Below are positions 52,201 through 60,778 of a DNA stretch of 64,000 bases, in pieces. The notes below the pieces were generated by a model. The model did not search any database and was not told the origin of the DNA. It saw nothing but the letters and a program-made list of their open reading frames with translations. A program made the position numbers and the translations under genes. Source of the DNA: Roseivivax jejudonensis. Lineage in GTDB: Bacteria; Pseudomonadota; Alphaproteobacteria; Rhodobacterales; Rhodobacteraceae. Location: positions 558,001 to 622,000 of the forward strand of contig NZ_FWFK01000001.1 of assembly GCF_900172265.1 (NCBI RefSeq). Direction: 5' to 3'. The stretch's first letter is position 1; every line of letters begins with the position of its first letter.

Positions 52201-53460
52201 GTGAAAATTCTCGTGATCCATCAGAACTTTCCGGGGCAGTACAAACACCTGGCCCCCGCCCTCGTGGAGCGCGGTCACGACGTGGTCTCGCTCACCCCGA
52301 AAGTCGAGAAGCCGACGACGTGGAATGGCGTTCGGCTCGTGCCCTACACGATCAAGGGCAGATCGACCGAGGGCATCCATCCGTGGCTGCAGGATTTCGA
52401 AACGAAGATCCTGCGCGGCGCATCGTGCTTTGCCGCCGCCCGCGAGATGAAGGAGAAGGGTTACAATCCGGACGTCATCCTCGCCCACCACGGCTGGGGC
52501 GAGAGCCTGTTCCTGAAGGACGTGTGGCCGGACGCGCGGCTCGGCCTGTACTGCGAACTCTACCATCTCGCGACCGACGAATTCACCCGGTTCGATGCCG
52601 AGTTCGACCGCGGCAATCCCAGCCTGACCGGCATGCGCATCCGGCTCAAGAACCTCAACAACCGCCTGCACGAAGAGGTCATGGACGCCGGGATCAGCCC
52701 GACGCGGTTCCAGGCGTCGACATTCCCGGAGCGGTGGCAGGAGCGGATCACCATTGCCCATGACGGCGTGTTCACCGACGAGGTGAAGCCCGATCCGGCC
52801 GCCACGCTCGAGGTCGGCGACGGGCAGATCCTCACCCGCGACGACGAGGTCGTGACCTTCATCAACCGCAACCTCGAACCCTACCGCGGCTACCACGTCT
52901 TCATGCGGGCCCTGCCCGAGATCCTGCGCCGCCGGCCGAACGCCCAGATCGTGATGATCGGGGGCGACGAAACGAGCTACGGCGCCAAGCCTCCCGCCGG
53001 AAAGACGTGGAAGCAGATCTTCATCGACGAGGTGCGGGATCAGATTTCGGACGCGGACTGGGCGCGCGTGCATTTCCTCGGACGGGTGCCCTATTCGCGC
53101 TTCCTGGCGATGCTGCAGGTCAGCCGCGTGCACGTCTATCTGACGTATCCCTTCGTGCTGTCGTGGTCGCTGATCGAAGCGATGAGCGCCGAATGCGCGA
53201 TCCTCGCCTCGGACACGCGTCCGGTGCGCGAGGTGCTGACCGAAGACGAGACCGGACGGATGGTGGATTTCTTCGATCGCGAGGCGCTGGTCGACGGCCT
53301 GTGCGCGCTGCTCGACGATCCCGAGGCCCGCGCCCGGCTGGGTCGCGCCGCGCGCGCCCATGTGGTCGAGACCTACGACCTGCGGACCGTCTGCCTGCCC
53401 AGGCACGTCGACTGGGTCGAGCGCCTGGCAACGCTCGACCCACGTCCGATCATCGATTGA
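52201..53460 (+). CDS. Glycosyltransferase family 4 protein
   Basis: A 419-residue GT-B glycosyltransferase. The N-terminal Rossmann domain begins VKILVIHQNFPGQYKHLAPA; DVILAHHGWGESLF and FINRNLEPYRGYHVFMRALP follow. The C-terminal donor domain has VHFLGRVPYSRFLAMLQVSR, LSWSLIEAMSAECAILASDT and the sugar-nucleotide contacts around PVREVL. Such enzymes build exopolysaccharide, LPS or capsule. The GTG start at 52201 is supported by AGGAG (52188-52192); an ATG at 52165 is in frame. It is not adjacent to the main glycan locus. Confidence 0.9.
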   Translation: MKILVIHQNFPGQYKHLAPALVERGHDVVSLTPKVEKPTTWNGVRLVPYTIKGRSTEGIHPWLQDFETKILRGASCFAAAREMKEKGYNPDVILAHHGWGESLFLKDVWPDARLGLYCELYHLATDEFTRFDAEFDRGNPSLTGMRIRLKNLNNRLHEEVMDAGISPTRFQASTFPERWQERITIAHDGVFTDEVKPDPAATLEVGDGQILTRDDEVVTFINRNLEPYRGYHVFMRALPEILRRRPNAQIVMIGGDETSYGAKPPAGKTWKQIFIDEVRDQISDADWARVHFLGRVPYSRFLAMLQVSRVHVYLTYPFVLSWSLIEAMSAECAILASDTRPVREVLTEDETGRMVDFFDREALVDGLCALLDDPEARARLGRAARAHVVETYDLRTVCLPRHVDWVERLATLDPRPIID

Positions 53461-53466
53461 CGCCGA

Positions 53467-53973
53467 TCAGAACCGGTCGTCGGCAGCGCGCAGCTGCCGT
53501 GCGCGCGACAGGATCGCGTCCTCTACCGCGCGGACGGTCGCGGGCGACACCGGACCGCCGCGCGTGGCGAGCGCGACGTTGAGCGATCGCGCATCGAGCG
53601 CCGGGTCGCTGACGTAGATCGTCGCGCGATAGGCCTGCCCGCCGCCGGGCGGCACGCCGTAGCCGGTGGTGATCACCCCGGTGAACGGATCGACGGATTC
53701 GACCGGCAGGAAGCTGAGCGTCTCGAGAGAGGCGTTCCAGATGTAGCGGTTGACCGCACCGACCGTGCCGGGCTCGCCGCGCGGGCGGAAGAAGTCCCAG
53801 ATGGTCGATCGTGGCGGGCCCTGCTCGCCGTAGATCTCCTGATCCGCGATGTCCTGTGCAGGCCGGGTTTCGACCGGCTGCCGCGGCGTGTCGCCCCTGA
53901 ACGCGCCACACCCGGCCAGAAGGCCAAGGGCCGCGATGGGCACCAGAACCCGATACATGCGCATGATGGTCAT
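53467..53973 (-). CDS. DUF3576-type lipoprotein
   Basis: The 168-residue product starts with a lipoprotein signal (MYRVLVPIAALGLLAGCGAF). The conserved body contains STIWDFFRPRGEPGTVGAVN, RYIWNASLETLSFLPVESVD and PFTGVITTGYG, the DUF3576 pattern found in alphaproteobacteria. Function is unknown; it may sit in the outer or inner membrane facing the periplasm. The next gene upstream, the porin, is divergent. Confidence 0.85.
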   Translation of the reverse strand: MTIMRMYRVLVPIAALGLLAGCGAFRGDTPRQPVETRPAQDIADQEIYGEQGPPRSTIWDFFRPRGEPGTVGAVNRYIWNASLETLSFLPVESVDPFTGVITTGYGVPPGGGQAYRATIYVSDPALDARSLNVALATRGGPVSPATVRAVEDAILSRARQLRAADDRF

Positions 53974-54247
53974 CGTCCCCGCTCCCGGCCGTTTGCCGCG
54001 GCCCGTCCTTGCCGTTTCGCTTGTCCTTACAAGGCGCGGCGGCGTCCGACAAGTCGGCTCCGCCGCTGGGTCGACGAGCGCTTTGCCAGCCGGTCCAGAC
54101 CTTTGTGGCAATTGTGCACCATCAAAAAGGTTGTTCCGCAACGCTCCGGGCTCCGCCTTGCGTGGCGCGGGGTCACCGGCGCATAGACAGTCCCATCAAG
54201 GCCGGGCATCCGGATTGGTACGTGCCTTAAGACACATGAGGGAACAC

Positions 54248-55276
54248 ATGAAAAAGATTCTTCTTGCATCCACGGCGCTGGTTGCAACGGCAGGCGTCGC
54301 ATCGGCCCAGGACTTCGGCGTGGCTCTGTCCGGCCAGGCGGAGATGGGTATCTTCGACAACGGCAACGATGACTCGCAGTTCTTCACGGACCTCGACGTC
54401 ACCTTCACCATGACCGGCGAGTCCGACAACGGCATCTCGTTCGGTGCAACGATCGACCTCGACGAGGCGACCGACCAGCCCGACTTCGAGAGCCCCTCGG
54501 TGCAGGGCGGCGAGAACATGTTCATCTCGTTCGGCGGCGCAACCCTGACCATGGGTGACACCGACGGCGCAATGGACGCAGCGATGCCGGAAATGGCGCT
54601 CGCAGGCGGCTCGCTCGCAGACGACGAAACCGGCCACGGCGGCTACGACGACCAGGACGGCCACGTTCTGCTCGGCACCGACTCCGGCCTGTCCTTCGAC
54701 GGCACCGGCGACGGCCAGATCGCGCGCTTCGACTACGCGTTCAACGCCTTCACCTTCTCGTTCTCGGCTGAGCAGCTGGCGAACGGCGACGACGATGTCA
54801 CCCTCCTCGGCGAAGACATCGGCAACTCCGTCTACGGCCTCGGCGTGTCCTACGCCGGCGACTTCGGCGGCGTCTCCGTCGAAGCCGGTCTCGGCTACCA
54901 GACCATCGAAGACCTCGGCGACACGTACGGCATCGCGGCCACCGCGGGCCTCGCCAGCGGCATCTCCTTCGGTGCAACCTACTCGCAGACCTCGCTCGAG
55001 GATGACCTCGCAGACGCGGCCGGCCTGACGGACGACTCGATCGACCACTACGGCGTCGGCATCGGCTACGAGATCAACGCCTTCGAAGTTGGCGTGAACT
55101 ACGGCAAGTACGAGTCGGACGACTACGAAGTGTCCGGCTACGGCCTCGCAGCCATCTACGACTTCGGCGGCGGCCTCTCGATGCGTGCCGGCTACGGCAA
55201 CACCGAGACCGACGACGATCTCTTCGACGACGACGGTTTCGACACCTACTCGATCGGTATCCGCATGAGCTTCTGA
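54248..55276 (+). CDS. Outer-membrane porin
   Basis: A 342-residue precursor with a signal peptide (MKKILLASTALVATAGVASA, cleavage before QDFG). The rest is an acidic beta-barrel with alternating strands and short turns (for example YGLGVSYAGDFGGVSVEAGL, HYGVGIGYEINAFEVGVNYG), ending in an aromatic C-terminal strand (YSIGIRMSF) as needed for BamA recognition. It resembles the Rhodobacter-type general porins. It has its own terminator and a 274-base upstream region, and low-GC third positions relative to neighbours suggest high expression. Confidence 0.93.
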   Translation: MKKILLASTALVATAGVASAQDFGVALSGQAEMGIFDNGNDDSQFFTDLDVTFTMTGESDNGISFGATIDLDEATDQPDFESPSVQGGENMFISFGGATLTMGDTDGAMDAAMPEMALAGGSLADDETGHGGYDDQDGHVLLGTDSGLSFDGTGDGQIARFDYAFNAFTFSFSAEQLANGDDDVTLLGEDIGNSVYGLGVSYAGDFGGVSVEAGLGYQTIEDLGDTYGIAATAGLASGISFGATYSQTSLEDDLADAAGLTDDSIDHYGVGIGYEINAFEVGVNYGKYESDDYEVSGYGLAAIYDFGGGLSMRAGYGNTETDDDLFDDDGFDTYSIGIRMSF

Positions 55277-55300
55277 TCTCTCACGAGATCGGAGTTACGG

Positions 55301-55334
55301 AAAGAGCGGGCCTTGCGCCCGCTCTTTTCTTTTG
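55301..55334 (+). terminator. Rho-independent terminator of the porin gene
   Basis: AAAGAGCGGGC (55301-55311) pairs perfectly with GCCCGCTCTTT (55317-55327) and is followed by TTTCTTTT, 24 bases after the stop codon. Confidence 0.92.
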
Positions 55335-55376
55335 TGCGGGCGCTGCCTAGACCGGGATCCGGAAAGGAGCCCGCGC

Positions 55377-56843
55377 ATGACCCGCACGGCCGAGAGCCCC
55401 GCCGCCCGCTACAAGGCCGCCCTCGCCGAGATCGAGGCGGGCCGCTTCGACAGCGCGCGCGCCGCGCTCACGCGGCTGGGGATGGAACAGCCCCGCGCGC
55501 CAGAGATCCCGCTGCAGCTTTCCCTGATCGCCGGGTATCGCGGCGACCTCGCGACGCGGCTGCGCCAGATCGACCGCGCCCTTGCGCTGAAACCCGACGA
55601 CCCTGCGCTGCTCGATGCGGCGCTTGCGGCGTTCGGCGTCGCCGGTGACGAGGCCCGCGTCATGGCGCTTCTTGACCGACGTGTCGCCGTCGCGAAAACT
55701 CCGCTTCATGCCCAGACCGACAAGGCGATCTGGCTTCAGCATGCTGGCCGCTTCGCCGACGCGGAGGAGCTTCTGCGCGGCCTGATCGCGCGCCATCCCG
55801 ACGAGGGCGTGCTCTATCGCACGCTTTTCGCGACGCTGACCGTCCCGGCGGACGATCCACTGATGCCGGGGCTCGAGAGGCTCCTGACGAAACCGAAGAT
55901 CCCCGATGCCGCGCGCCTGCACGGCCATTTCGCCATGGCCAAGGCGCGCGAGGACCAGGGCGCATGGGAGGAGGTGTTTCCGCATCTCGACGCCGCCAAC
56001 CGGCTTCAGCGTATCGCGGCGCCCTACGACCGCGCGGCGCACATGCGCGAGCAGACCGCGTTTCGCGCCGCGCAGGACGACGCGACATTCGCGCCGCCCG
56101 CGGCGACGACAGACGCGCCCAGCCCTGTTTTCGTGATCGGGCCCCCGCGGTCCGGCACGACGCTGGCCGAGCGCATCCTCGCCGGCCACGCAGGCGTGAC
56201 TGCCGGTGGCGAACTCGCCCGCGCGCTCAGGCTTGTCTGGACACGCACGGTGTCGGGCGATCGCGTCAAGCGCCTCTCGGCGATGTCCGGCGCGGAACTC
56301 GCGGCACTGGGGGCGCGCTATCGCGACTTCCTGCGGCTCGACACCGGCGCGGTGGACGGGGTCGTCACCGACAAGTCGATCCAGTCTCACATGGTGCTCG
56401 GCTACCTGGCGCGAGCGTTGCCCGACGCGCGGTTCGTCGCCATCCGCCGAGACCCGCGCGACACCGCGCTGTCGATCTACAAGAACCACTTCAGGACCGG
56501 CACGCATCGCTACGCCACCGACCTCGGCGATATCGCTCACGCGCTCAAATCCTATCGCGACAGCATCGCGTACTGGCGCGCGCGCCTGCCCGACCGCGTG
56601 ACCGAAATCGCCTACGAGGATCTTGTCGGCGATCCGAACCCGACCGCGCGGCGCCTCGCCGCGGCTGCGGGCCTGGACTTCGCGCCGGAAAGCCTCGATC
56701 TGGCGGGTGGCGGCACTGTGCGCACCTTGTCGGTGGCGCAGGCGCGCCAGCCGATCCATGCCGGACGCCGCGCCGCCTGGCGGCGCTTCGAGACCGAGTT
56801 GCAACCCTTTTTCGACGCCTGGGGAGACGCGCCGTGGGACTGA
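55377..56843 (+). CDS. TPR-repeat sulfotransferase
   Basis: The 488-residue protein has an N-terminal helical repeat region (about 1-210; YKAALAEIEAGRFDSARAAL, LRQIDRALALKPDDPALLDA) and a C-terminal PAPS-dependent sulfotransferase domain. The 5'-phosphosulfate loop is VIGPPRSGTTLAERIL and the 3'-phosphate motif is FVAIRRDPRDTALSIYKNHF. TPR-sulfotransferase fusions of this kind are widespread, with mostly unknown acceptors (protein tyrosine or glycan). It is 40 kb from the double sulfotransferase. The ribosome binding site GGAAAGGAG supports 55377. Confidence 0.9.
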   Translation: MTRTAESPAARYKAALAEIEAGRFDSARAALTRLGMEQPRAPEIPLQLSLIAGYRGDLATRLRQIDRALALKPDDPALLDAALAAFGVAGDEARVMALLDRRVAVAKTPLHAQTDKAIWLQHAGRFADAEELLRGLIARHPDEGVLYRTLFATLTVPADDPLMPGLERLLTKPKIPDAARLHGHFAMAKAREDQGAWEEVFPHLDAANRLQRIAAPYDRAAHMREQTAFRAAQDDATFAPPAATTDAPSPVFVIGPPRSGTTLAERILAGHAGVTAGGELARALRLVWTRTVSGDRVKRLSAMSGAELAALGARYRDFLRLDTGAVDGVVTDKSIQSHMVLGYLARALPDARFVAIRRDPRDTALSIYKNHFRTGTHRYATDLGDIAHALKSYRDSIAYWRARLPDRVTEIAYEDLVGDPNPTARRLAAAAGLDFAPESLDLAGGGTVRTLSVAQARQPIHAGRRAAWRRFETELQPFFDAWGDAPWD

Positions 56844-57484
56844 CCGATATCCGCACCCGCATCGAGGACGCCTGCACCCGCGCTGGCCGCAAACCCGCCG
56901 ACGTGGCGCTGATCGCGATCTCCAAGGTTCAGCCGAACGAACGGGTGAAGGCGGTCCTCGACGAGGGCCATCGGCTTTTCGGTGAGAACACGGTGCAGGA
57001 GGCCGAGGGCAAGTGGCCGGACTTCCGCGCCCGCTACGACGGCGTAGAGGTGCATCTCGTCGGTCCGTTGCAGAGCAACAAGGCCCGCCGCGCGGTGGAG
57101 ATTTTCGACGCGATCCATTCGGTCGACCGCCCGAAGATCGCGCGGACGATCGCCCGGCTTGCGCAGGAGATCGGGCACTGCCCCGACCTCTTCCTTCAGG
57201 TCAACACGGGCGAGGAACCGCAGAAGGCCGGCGTTCTCCCAGATGAAACCGACGCCTTCGTCGCCGAGTGCCGCGCGCTCGACCTTCCGGTGCGCGGCCT
57301 GATGTGCATCCCGCCGGTCGAGGAGACGCCGTCGCTCCACTTCGCCCTGCTCGCCAAGCTCGCCGCGCGCAACGACCTTTCGGGACTGTCGATGGGCATG
57401 TCCGGAGACTTCGAGGAGGCGATCGCGCAAGGCGCCACGCATGTGCGCGTCGGCTCCGCGATCTTCGGCGAACGGGTCTATTGA
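56834..57484 (+). CDS. YggS/PLPBP-family pyridoxal phosphate homeostasis protein
   Basis: A 216-residue PLP-binding protein with a single TIM-barrel domain. The PLP Lys lies in VALIAISKVQPN (about residue 32); FGENTVQEAEGKW, HLVGPLQSNKA, GLMCIPPV and LSMGMSGDFEEAI with HVRVGSAIFGER are family motifs. It maintains free PLP and affects amino acid metabolism. It starts at GTG 56834, inside the end of the preceding gene. Confidence 0.93.
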   Translation: MGLTDIRTRIEDACTRAGRKPADVALIAISKVQPNERVKAVLDEGHRLFGENTVQEAEGKWPDFRARYDGVEVHLVGPLQSNKARRAVEIFDAIHSVDRPKIARTIARLAQEIGHCPDLFLQVNTGEEPQKAGVLPDETDAFVAECRALDLPVRGLMCIPPVEETPSLHFALLAKLAARNDLSGLSMGMSGDFEEAIAQGATHVRVGSAIFGERVY

Positions 57485-57576
57485 CCTGAGCCGGCCGCGC
57501 CGCCCGCTTGCGGGTGACAACGCGCGCGGCCCCACCTATAAGCGCGGCGAAAATCCGTCACGGACACGAGGATCCA

Positions 57577-58500
57577 ATGACCATCCAGGTATTCGGCCAC
57601 AAATCTCCCGACACCGACTCCACCGGCAGCCCTCTCATCTGGGCTTGGTACCTGAACGAGGTGCGCGGCGAGGACGCCCGCGCCGTCCTCCTCGGCGAGC
57701 CGAACACCGAGGCCGCGTTCATGCTGGACCGCTGGGGCTTCGACAAGCCCGAGATCATCGGCGACGTGGACGAAGGGGCGCCGGTCGCCATCGTCGACAC
57801 GAACAATCCCGCCGAACTCCCCGCGTCGATCAACAAGGCCGACATCCGGTCGATCATCGATCACCACAAGCTCGTCGGCGGGATCGAGACCAAGGGGCCG
57901 ATCCAGATCCGGGTGGAGCCGCTCGCCTGCACTGCCACCATCCTCTACAAGATGATCGGCAAGGACATGGCCCGCGCGCCGAAGTCGATCAAGGGCGCCA
58001 TGCTGACCTGCATCCTGTCGGACACGCTGGCCTTCCGCTCGCCCACGACGACCCAGGAGGACAAGGCGATCGCCCATGCCCTGGCCGAGGAACTGGGCGT
58101 GGATGTCGAGGGCTACGCCGAAGAGATGTTCGCGGCAAAGTCCGATGTCTCGGCCTTCTCCGACGCCGAGCTTCTGCGCATGGATTCCAAGGAGTACGAG
58201 GTCGACGGCACCAAGCTTCGCGTCTCCGTTCTGGAAACCACGGCACCCGATCAGATCCTGTCGCGCAAGGACGATCTGAAATCCTCGATGGTCGATGTCG
58301 CCAAGGAAGACGGCGCCGACGAGGTACTGCTCTTCGTCATCGACATCCTGAAGGAAGAGGCGACGCTCTTGGTGCCGAACGACCGCGTGAAGGGGATCGC
58401 AGAGGCAAGCTTCGACACGCAGGTGTCCGGCGACACTGTCGTCCTGCCTGGCGTGATGAGCCGCAAGAAGCAGATCATGCCGGTCCTGAAGGCCGGCTGA
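57577..58500 (+). CDS. ppaC: Manganese-dependent inorganic pyrophosphatase
   Basis: Family II pyrophosphatase of the DHH superfamily, 307 residues. The metal ligands are in VFGHKSPDTDST, DTNNPAELP and the DHH motif IIDHHKLVGG; the C-terminal domain has the SRKKQ substrate-binding motif in GVMSRKKQIMPVL. It hydrolyses pyrophosphate in the cytoplasm. The start at 57577 gives the canonical MTIQVFGHKSPDTDS. A gph gene follows. Confidence 0.95.
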   Translation: MTIQVFGHKSPDTDSTGSPLIWAWYLNEVRGEDARAVLLGEPNTEAAFMLDRWGFDKPEIIGDVDEGAPVAIVDTNNPAELPASINKADIRSIIDHHKLVGGIETKGPIQIRVEPLACTATILYKMIGKDMARAPKSIKGAMLTCILSDTLAFRSPTTTQEDKAIAHALAEELGVDVEGYAEEMFAAKSDVSAFSDAELLRMDSKEYEVDGTKLRVSVLETTAPDQILSRKDDLKSSMVDVAKEDGADEVLLFVIDILKEEATLLVPNDRVKGIAEASFDTQVSGDTVVLPGVMSRKKQIMPVLKAG

Positions 58501-58568
58501 TCCCGCCCTCGCGCACGGCCGCACCCGCATTCGGGGCGGCCTGCGCCACGGCCCGAGGAGCCCGCCCG

Positions 58569-59249
58569 ATCGCCCGCATCGTCTTCGATCTCGACGGCAC
58601 GCTGATCCACAGCGCGCCGGATATACGCGCAGCGGCCAACGCCATTCTCGCGGACGAGGGTGCGGCGCCGCTGTCGCTGGCGGAAACGGTGTCCTTCATC
58701 GGGTCCGGTGCGCCGGTCTTCGTCGCGCGCATGCGGGCCGCACGCGCCCTGCCCGAGGACGACCAGCAGCGGCTGCTGCGCGCCTTCCTCGACCGCTACG
58801 AGACGGCGCATGCGCTGACCGAACCCTATCCCGACGTGGTGCGGACGCTGACGGCGCTTCGCTCGGACGGGCACCGGCTCGGCATTTGCACGAACAAGCC
58901 CGAGCGCCCGGCGCGCCACGTGCTCGACCATCTGGGGCTCTCCGCGCTGTTCGAGACCGTGGTCGGAGGCGATACGCTGAGCGTGCGCAAACCGGATCCC
59001 GCGCCGCTACACGCCGCGGCGGAGGCGCTCGGGGCGGGGCCGCTGCTTTACGTCGGCGACAGCGAGACCGATGCGGAGACTGCCGCCGCGGCGGACGTAC
59101 GCTTTCTCCTCTTTACCGAGGGATACCGGCGGAGCGCCGTCGAGACGATCGCGCACGCGGCGCGGTTCGACCGCTTTGGCGACCTGCCCGGCCTGATCGC
59201 CGGCGCGCTCGACGGGGCGGCGCTTGCTGCGCCTCGACCCCCGGCATAG
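58569..59249 (+). CDS. gph: Phosphoglycolate phosphatase-like HAD hydrolase, start codon non-canonical
   Basis: The 226-residue HAD protein has the nucleophile motif IVFDLDGTLIHSAPDIRAAA, ICTNKPERPARHVLDHLG, and the C-terminal KPDPAPLHAAAEALG and YVGDSETDAETAAAA. It removes phosphate from 2-phosphoglycolate. The coding frame has no ATG, GTG or TTG in the 72 bases between the ppaC stop and the first motif. ATC at 58569 occupies the place where relatives have the initiator ATG (IARIVFDLDG against MARIVFDLDG), and AGGAG lies 8 bases ahead. Either ATC initiates, a CTG at 58497 overlapping the ppaC stop is used, or this is a mutation or sequencing error. Confidence 0.8.
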   Translation: MARIVFDLDGTLIHSAPDIRAAANAILADEGAAPLSLAETVSFIGSGAPVFVARMRAARALPEDDQQRLLRAFLDRYETAHALTEPYPDVVRTLTALRSDGHRLGICTNKPERPARHVLDHLGLSALFETVVGGDTLSVRKPDPAPLHAAAEALGAGPLLYVGDSETDAETAAAADVRFLLFTEGYRRSAVETIAHAARFDRFGDLPGLIAGALDGAALAAPRPPA

Positions 59250-59291
59250 GGTCCGCCGCGACGTCCCGTCCAATCACCGAAGGCCCTCTCC

Positions 59292-60164
59292 ATGACCCAG
59301 ATCGTCGACTCCCTCGCGGAGGTGTCCGACCGCTACAGCGCGCTTCTCGTCGATCTCTGGGGATGCGTGCACAACGGCATCACGGCTTATCCGGCCGCCG
59401 TCGCGGCGCTGCAGGACTACCGCAAGACCGGCGGTCGCGTTGTTCTGCTGACCAACGCGCCGCGCCCGCGCGCGGACGTGGAGCGGCAGATTGCGCGCAT
59501 GGGCGTGCCCGAGGACGCCTGGGACACGATCGCCACGTCGGGCGACAGCGCGCGCGCGGCCATGTTCCGTGGCGCGGTCGGCCGCATGGTGTGGTTCGTG
59601 GGGGAGGATCACGATGCGGGCTTCTTCTCGCCGCTGAAGGTCGTGGATGATCCGCTCGACGTTCAGAAGGTACCGCTCGAGGAAGCCGAGGGCATCGTCT
59701 GCTGCGGCCCGTTCGACCCGCATGCCGAGCCCTCCGTGCTGCGCCCGGAGCTGCTTCTGGCCAAGCAGAAGGGGCTGAAGCTCCTCTGCGCCAACCCAGA
59801 TATCGTGGTCGATCGCGGCGACCGGAGGGAATGGTGCGCCGGCGCGATCGCGCGCCTCTACACGGAGATGGGGGGCGAAAGCCTCTACTTCGGCAAGCCG
59901 CACCCGCCGATCTACGACCTCGCGCGGATGCGCCTGTCGGAACTGGGCGAGGTCCCCGCCACGTCGGACATCCTCGCGATCGGCGACGGAGCGCATACCG
60001 ATATCGACGGCGCGATGGGCGAGGACATCGATTCGCTGTTCATCACGGGCGGGCTCGCTGCCGCGGAGACGCGGACCGACCGGCAACCCGACCGTGCGGC
60101 GCTCGAGGACTATCTCTCGCGCGAGCAGATCTCGCCCAGCTACGCCATCGGCTACTTGCGCTGA
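59292..60164 (+). CDS. HAD superfamily hydrolase, TIGR01459 type
   Basis: A 290-residue HAD phosphatase of the NagD-like class. The nucleophile motif is LLVDLWGCVHNGITAYPAAV, in which Trp and Cys replace the usual Asp-Gly, as in TIGR01459 members. VLLTNAPRPRADVERQIARM and IGDGAHTDIDGAMGEDIDSL complete the core. The substrate is not known. It follows gph by 42 bases. Confidence 0.9.
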   Translation: MTQIVDSLAEVSDRYSALLVDLWGCVHNGITAYPAAVAALQDYRKTGGRVVLLTNAPRPRADVERQIARMGVPEDAWDTIATSGDSARAAMFRGAVGRMVWFVGEDHDAGFFSPLKVVDDPLDVQKVPLEEAEGIVCCGPFDPHAEPSVLRPELLLAKQKGLKLLCANPDIVVDRGDRREWCAGAIARLYTEMGGESLYFGKPHPPIYDLARMRLSELGEVPATSDILAIGDGAHTDIDGAMGEDIDSLFITGGLAAAETRTDRQPDRAALEDYLSREQISPSYAIGYLR

Positions 60165-60216
60165 GCGTTGCTGCACAGCCCCGCGACCGCCCTCGCGACC
60201 AAGGCAGCGCTTGATC

Positions 60217-60269
60217 TTTGGCGCCTGTAGCGCAATAAAGTTGCGAGATTGCGCCCAGACGGCGCCAAA
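60217..60269. repeat. Nested inverted repeat upstream of the MaoC gene
   Basis: TTTGGCGCC (60217-60225) and GGCGCCAAA (60261-60269) form an exact inverted repeat. Inside lies a second one, CGCAA (60231-60235) with TTGCG (60241-60245). It sits 32 bases before the MaoC start and could be an operator or 5'-leader structure. Confidence 0.65.
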
Positions 60270-60301
60270 TATTTCCGGGCGATCCATCGATGGGGGCTGA
60301 C

Positions 60302-60745
60302 ATGTTCGACAACCTGCCGCGTGGGACCATCTGCATCGAGGATATCGAGATGGGCATGACCCGCTCGATCGAAAAGGAGATCACCGACCGCGACATCGAG
60401 TTGTTCGCCGAGGTCTCGACCGACCGCAATCCGGTCCATCTCGACGAGGACTACGCGCGCGACACGATCTTCGAAGGGCGCATCGCGCACGGAATGCTGA
60501 CTGCCGGGCTGATCTCTGCCGTGATCGGCGAACAGCTTCCGGGTCATGGGACCGTCTACATGGGCCAAACTCTGAAATTCCTCGCGCCGGTCCGCCCGGG
60601 CGACCGGGTTCATGCCGAGGTGAAGGTCGTCGACATCGACGTGGCCAAGCGACGGGTGACGCTCGACTGCCATTGCTCGGTCGACGGCAAGAAGGTTCTC
60701 ATCGGCGAAGCCAAGGTTCTGGCGCCATCAAGAAAGTTCGACTGA
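60302..60745 (+). CDS. MaoC-family (R)-enoyl-CoA hydratase-like protein
   Basis: A 147-residue hot-dog-fold protein. The hydratase motif is VSTDRNPVHLDEDYARDTIF, with Asp and His as catalytic residues, followed by GRIAHGMLTAGLISAVIGEQ. It probably makes or uses (R)-3-hydroxyacyl-CoA, linking fatty acid oxidation to polyhydroxyalkanoate or other pathways. The ATG at 60302 has a purine-rich site (GGGGG); 60290 is an in-frame alternative. Its stop is followed by a 16-base palindrome. Confidence 0.9.
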   Translation: MFDNLPRGTICIEDIEMGMTRSIEKEITDRDIELFAEVSTDRNPVHLDEDYARDTIFEGRIAHGMLTAGLISAVIGEQLPGHGTVYMGQTLKFLAPVRPGDRVHAEVKVVDIDVAKRRVTLDCHCSVDGKKVLIGEAKVLAPSRKFD

Positions 60746-60761
60746 ACTTTTTGACCTCCAA

Positions 60762-60777
60762 CGCGCCGCGCGGCGCG
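60762..60777. repeat. 16-bp perfect palindrome between convergent genes
   Basis: CGCGCCGCGCGGCGCG lies between the MaoC stop (60745) and the stop of the minus-strand gene (60779). It may act as a bidirectional weak terminator; no T run follows on either side except a short one before it (60748-60752). Confidence 0.6.
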
Positions 60778-60778
60778 G

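Noticed and set aside
50440-53406. A 988-codon minus-strand open frame across the RTX and GT4 genes
   Set aside because: It is low complexity (Val/Ala/Asp), mirrors the calcium-repeat codons, and has no family signature or ribosome binding site.
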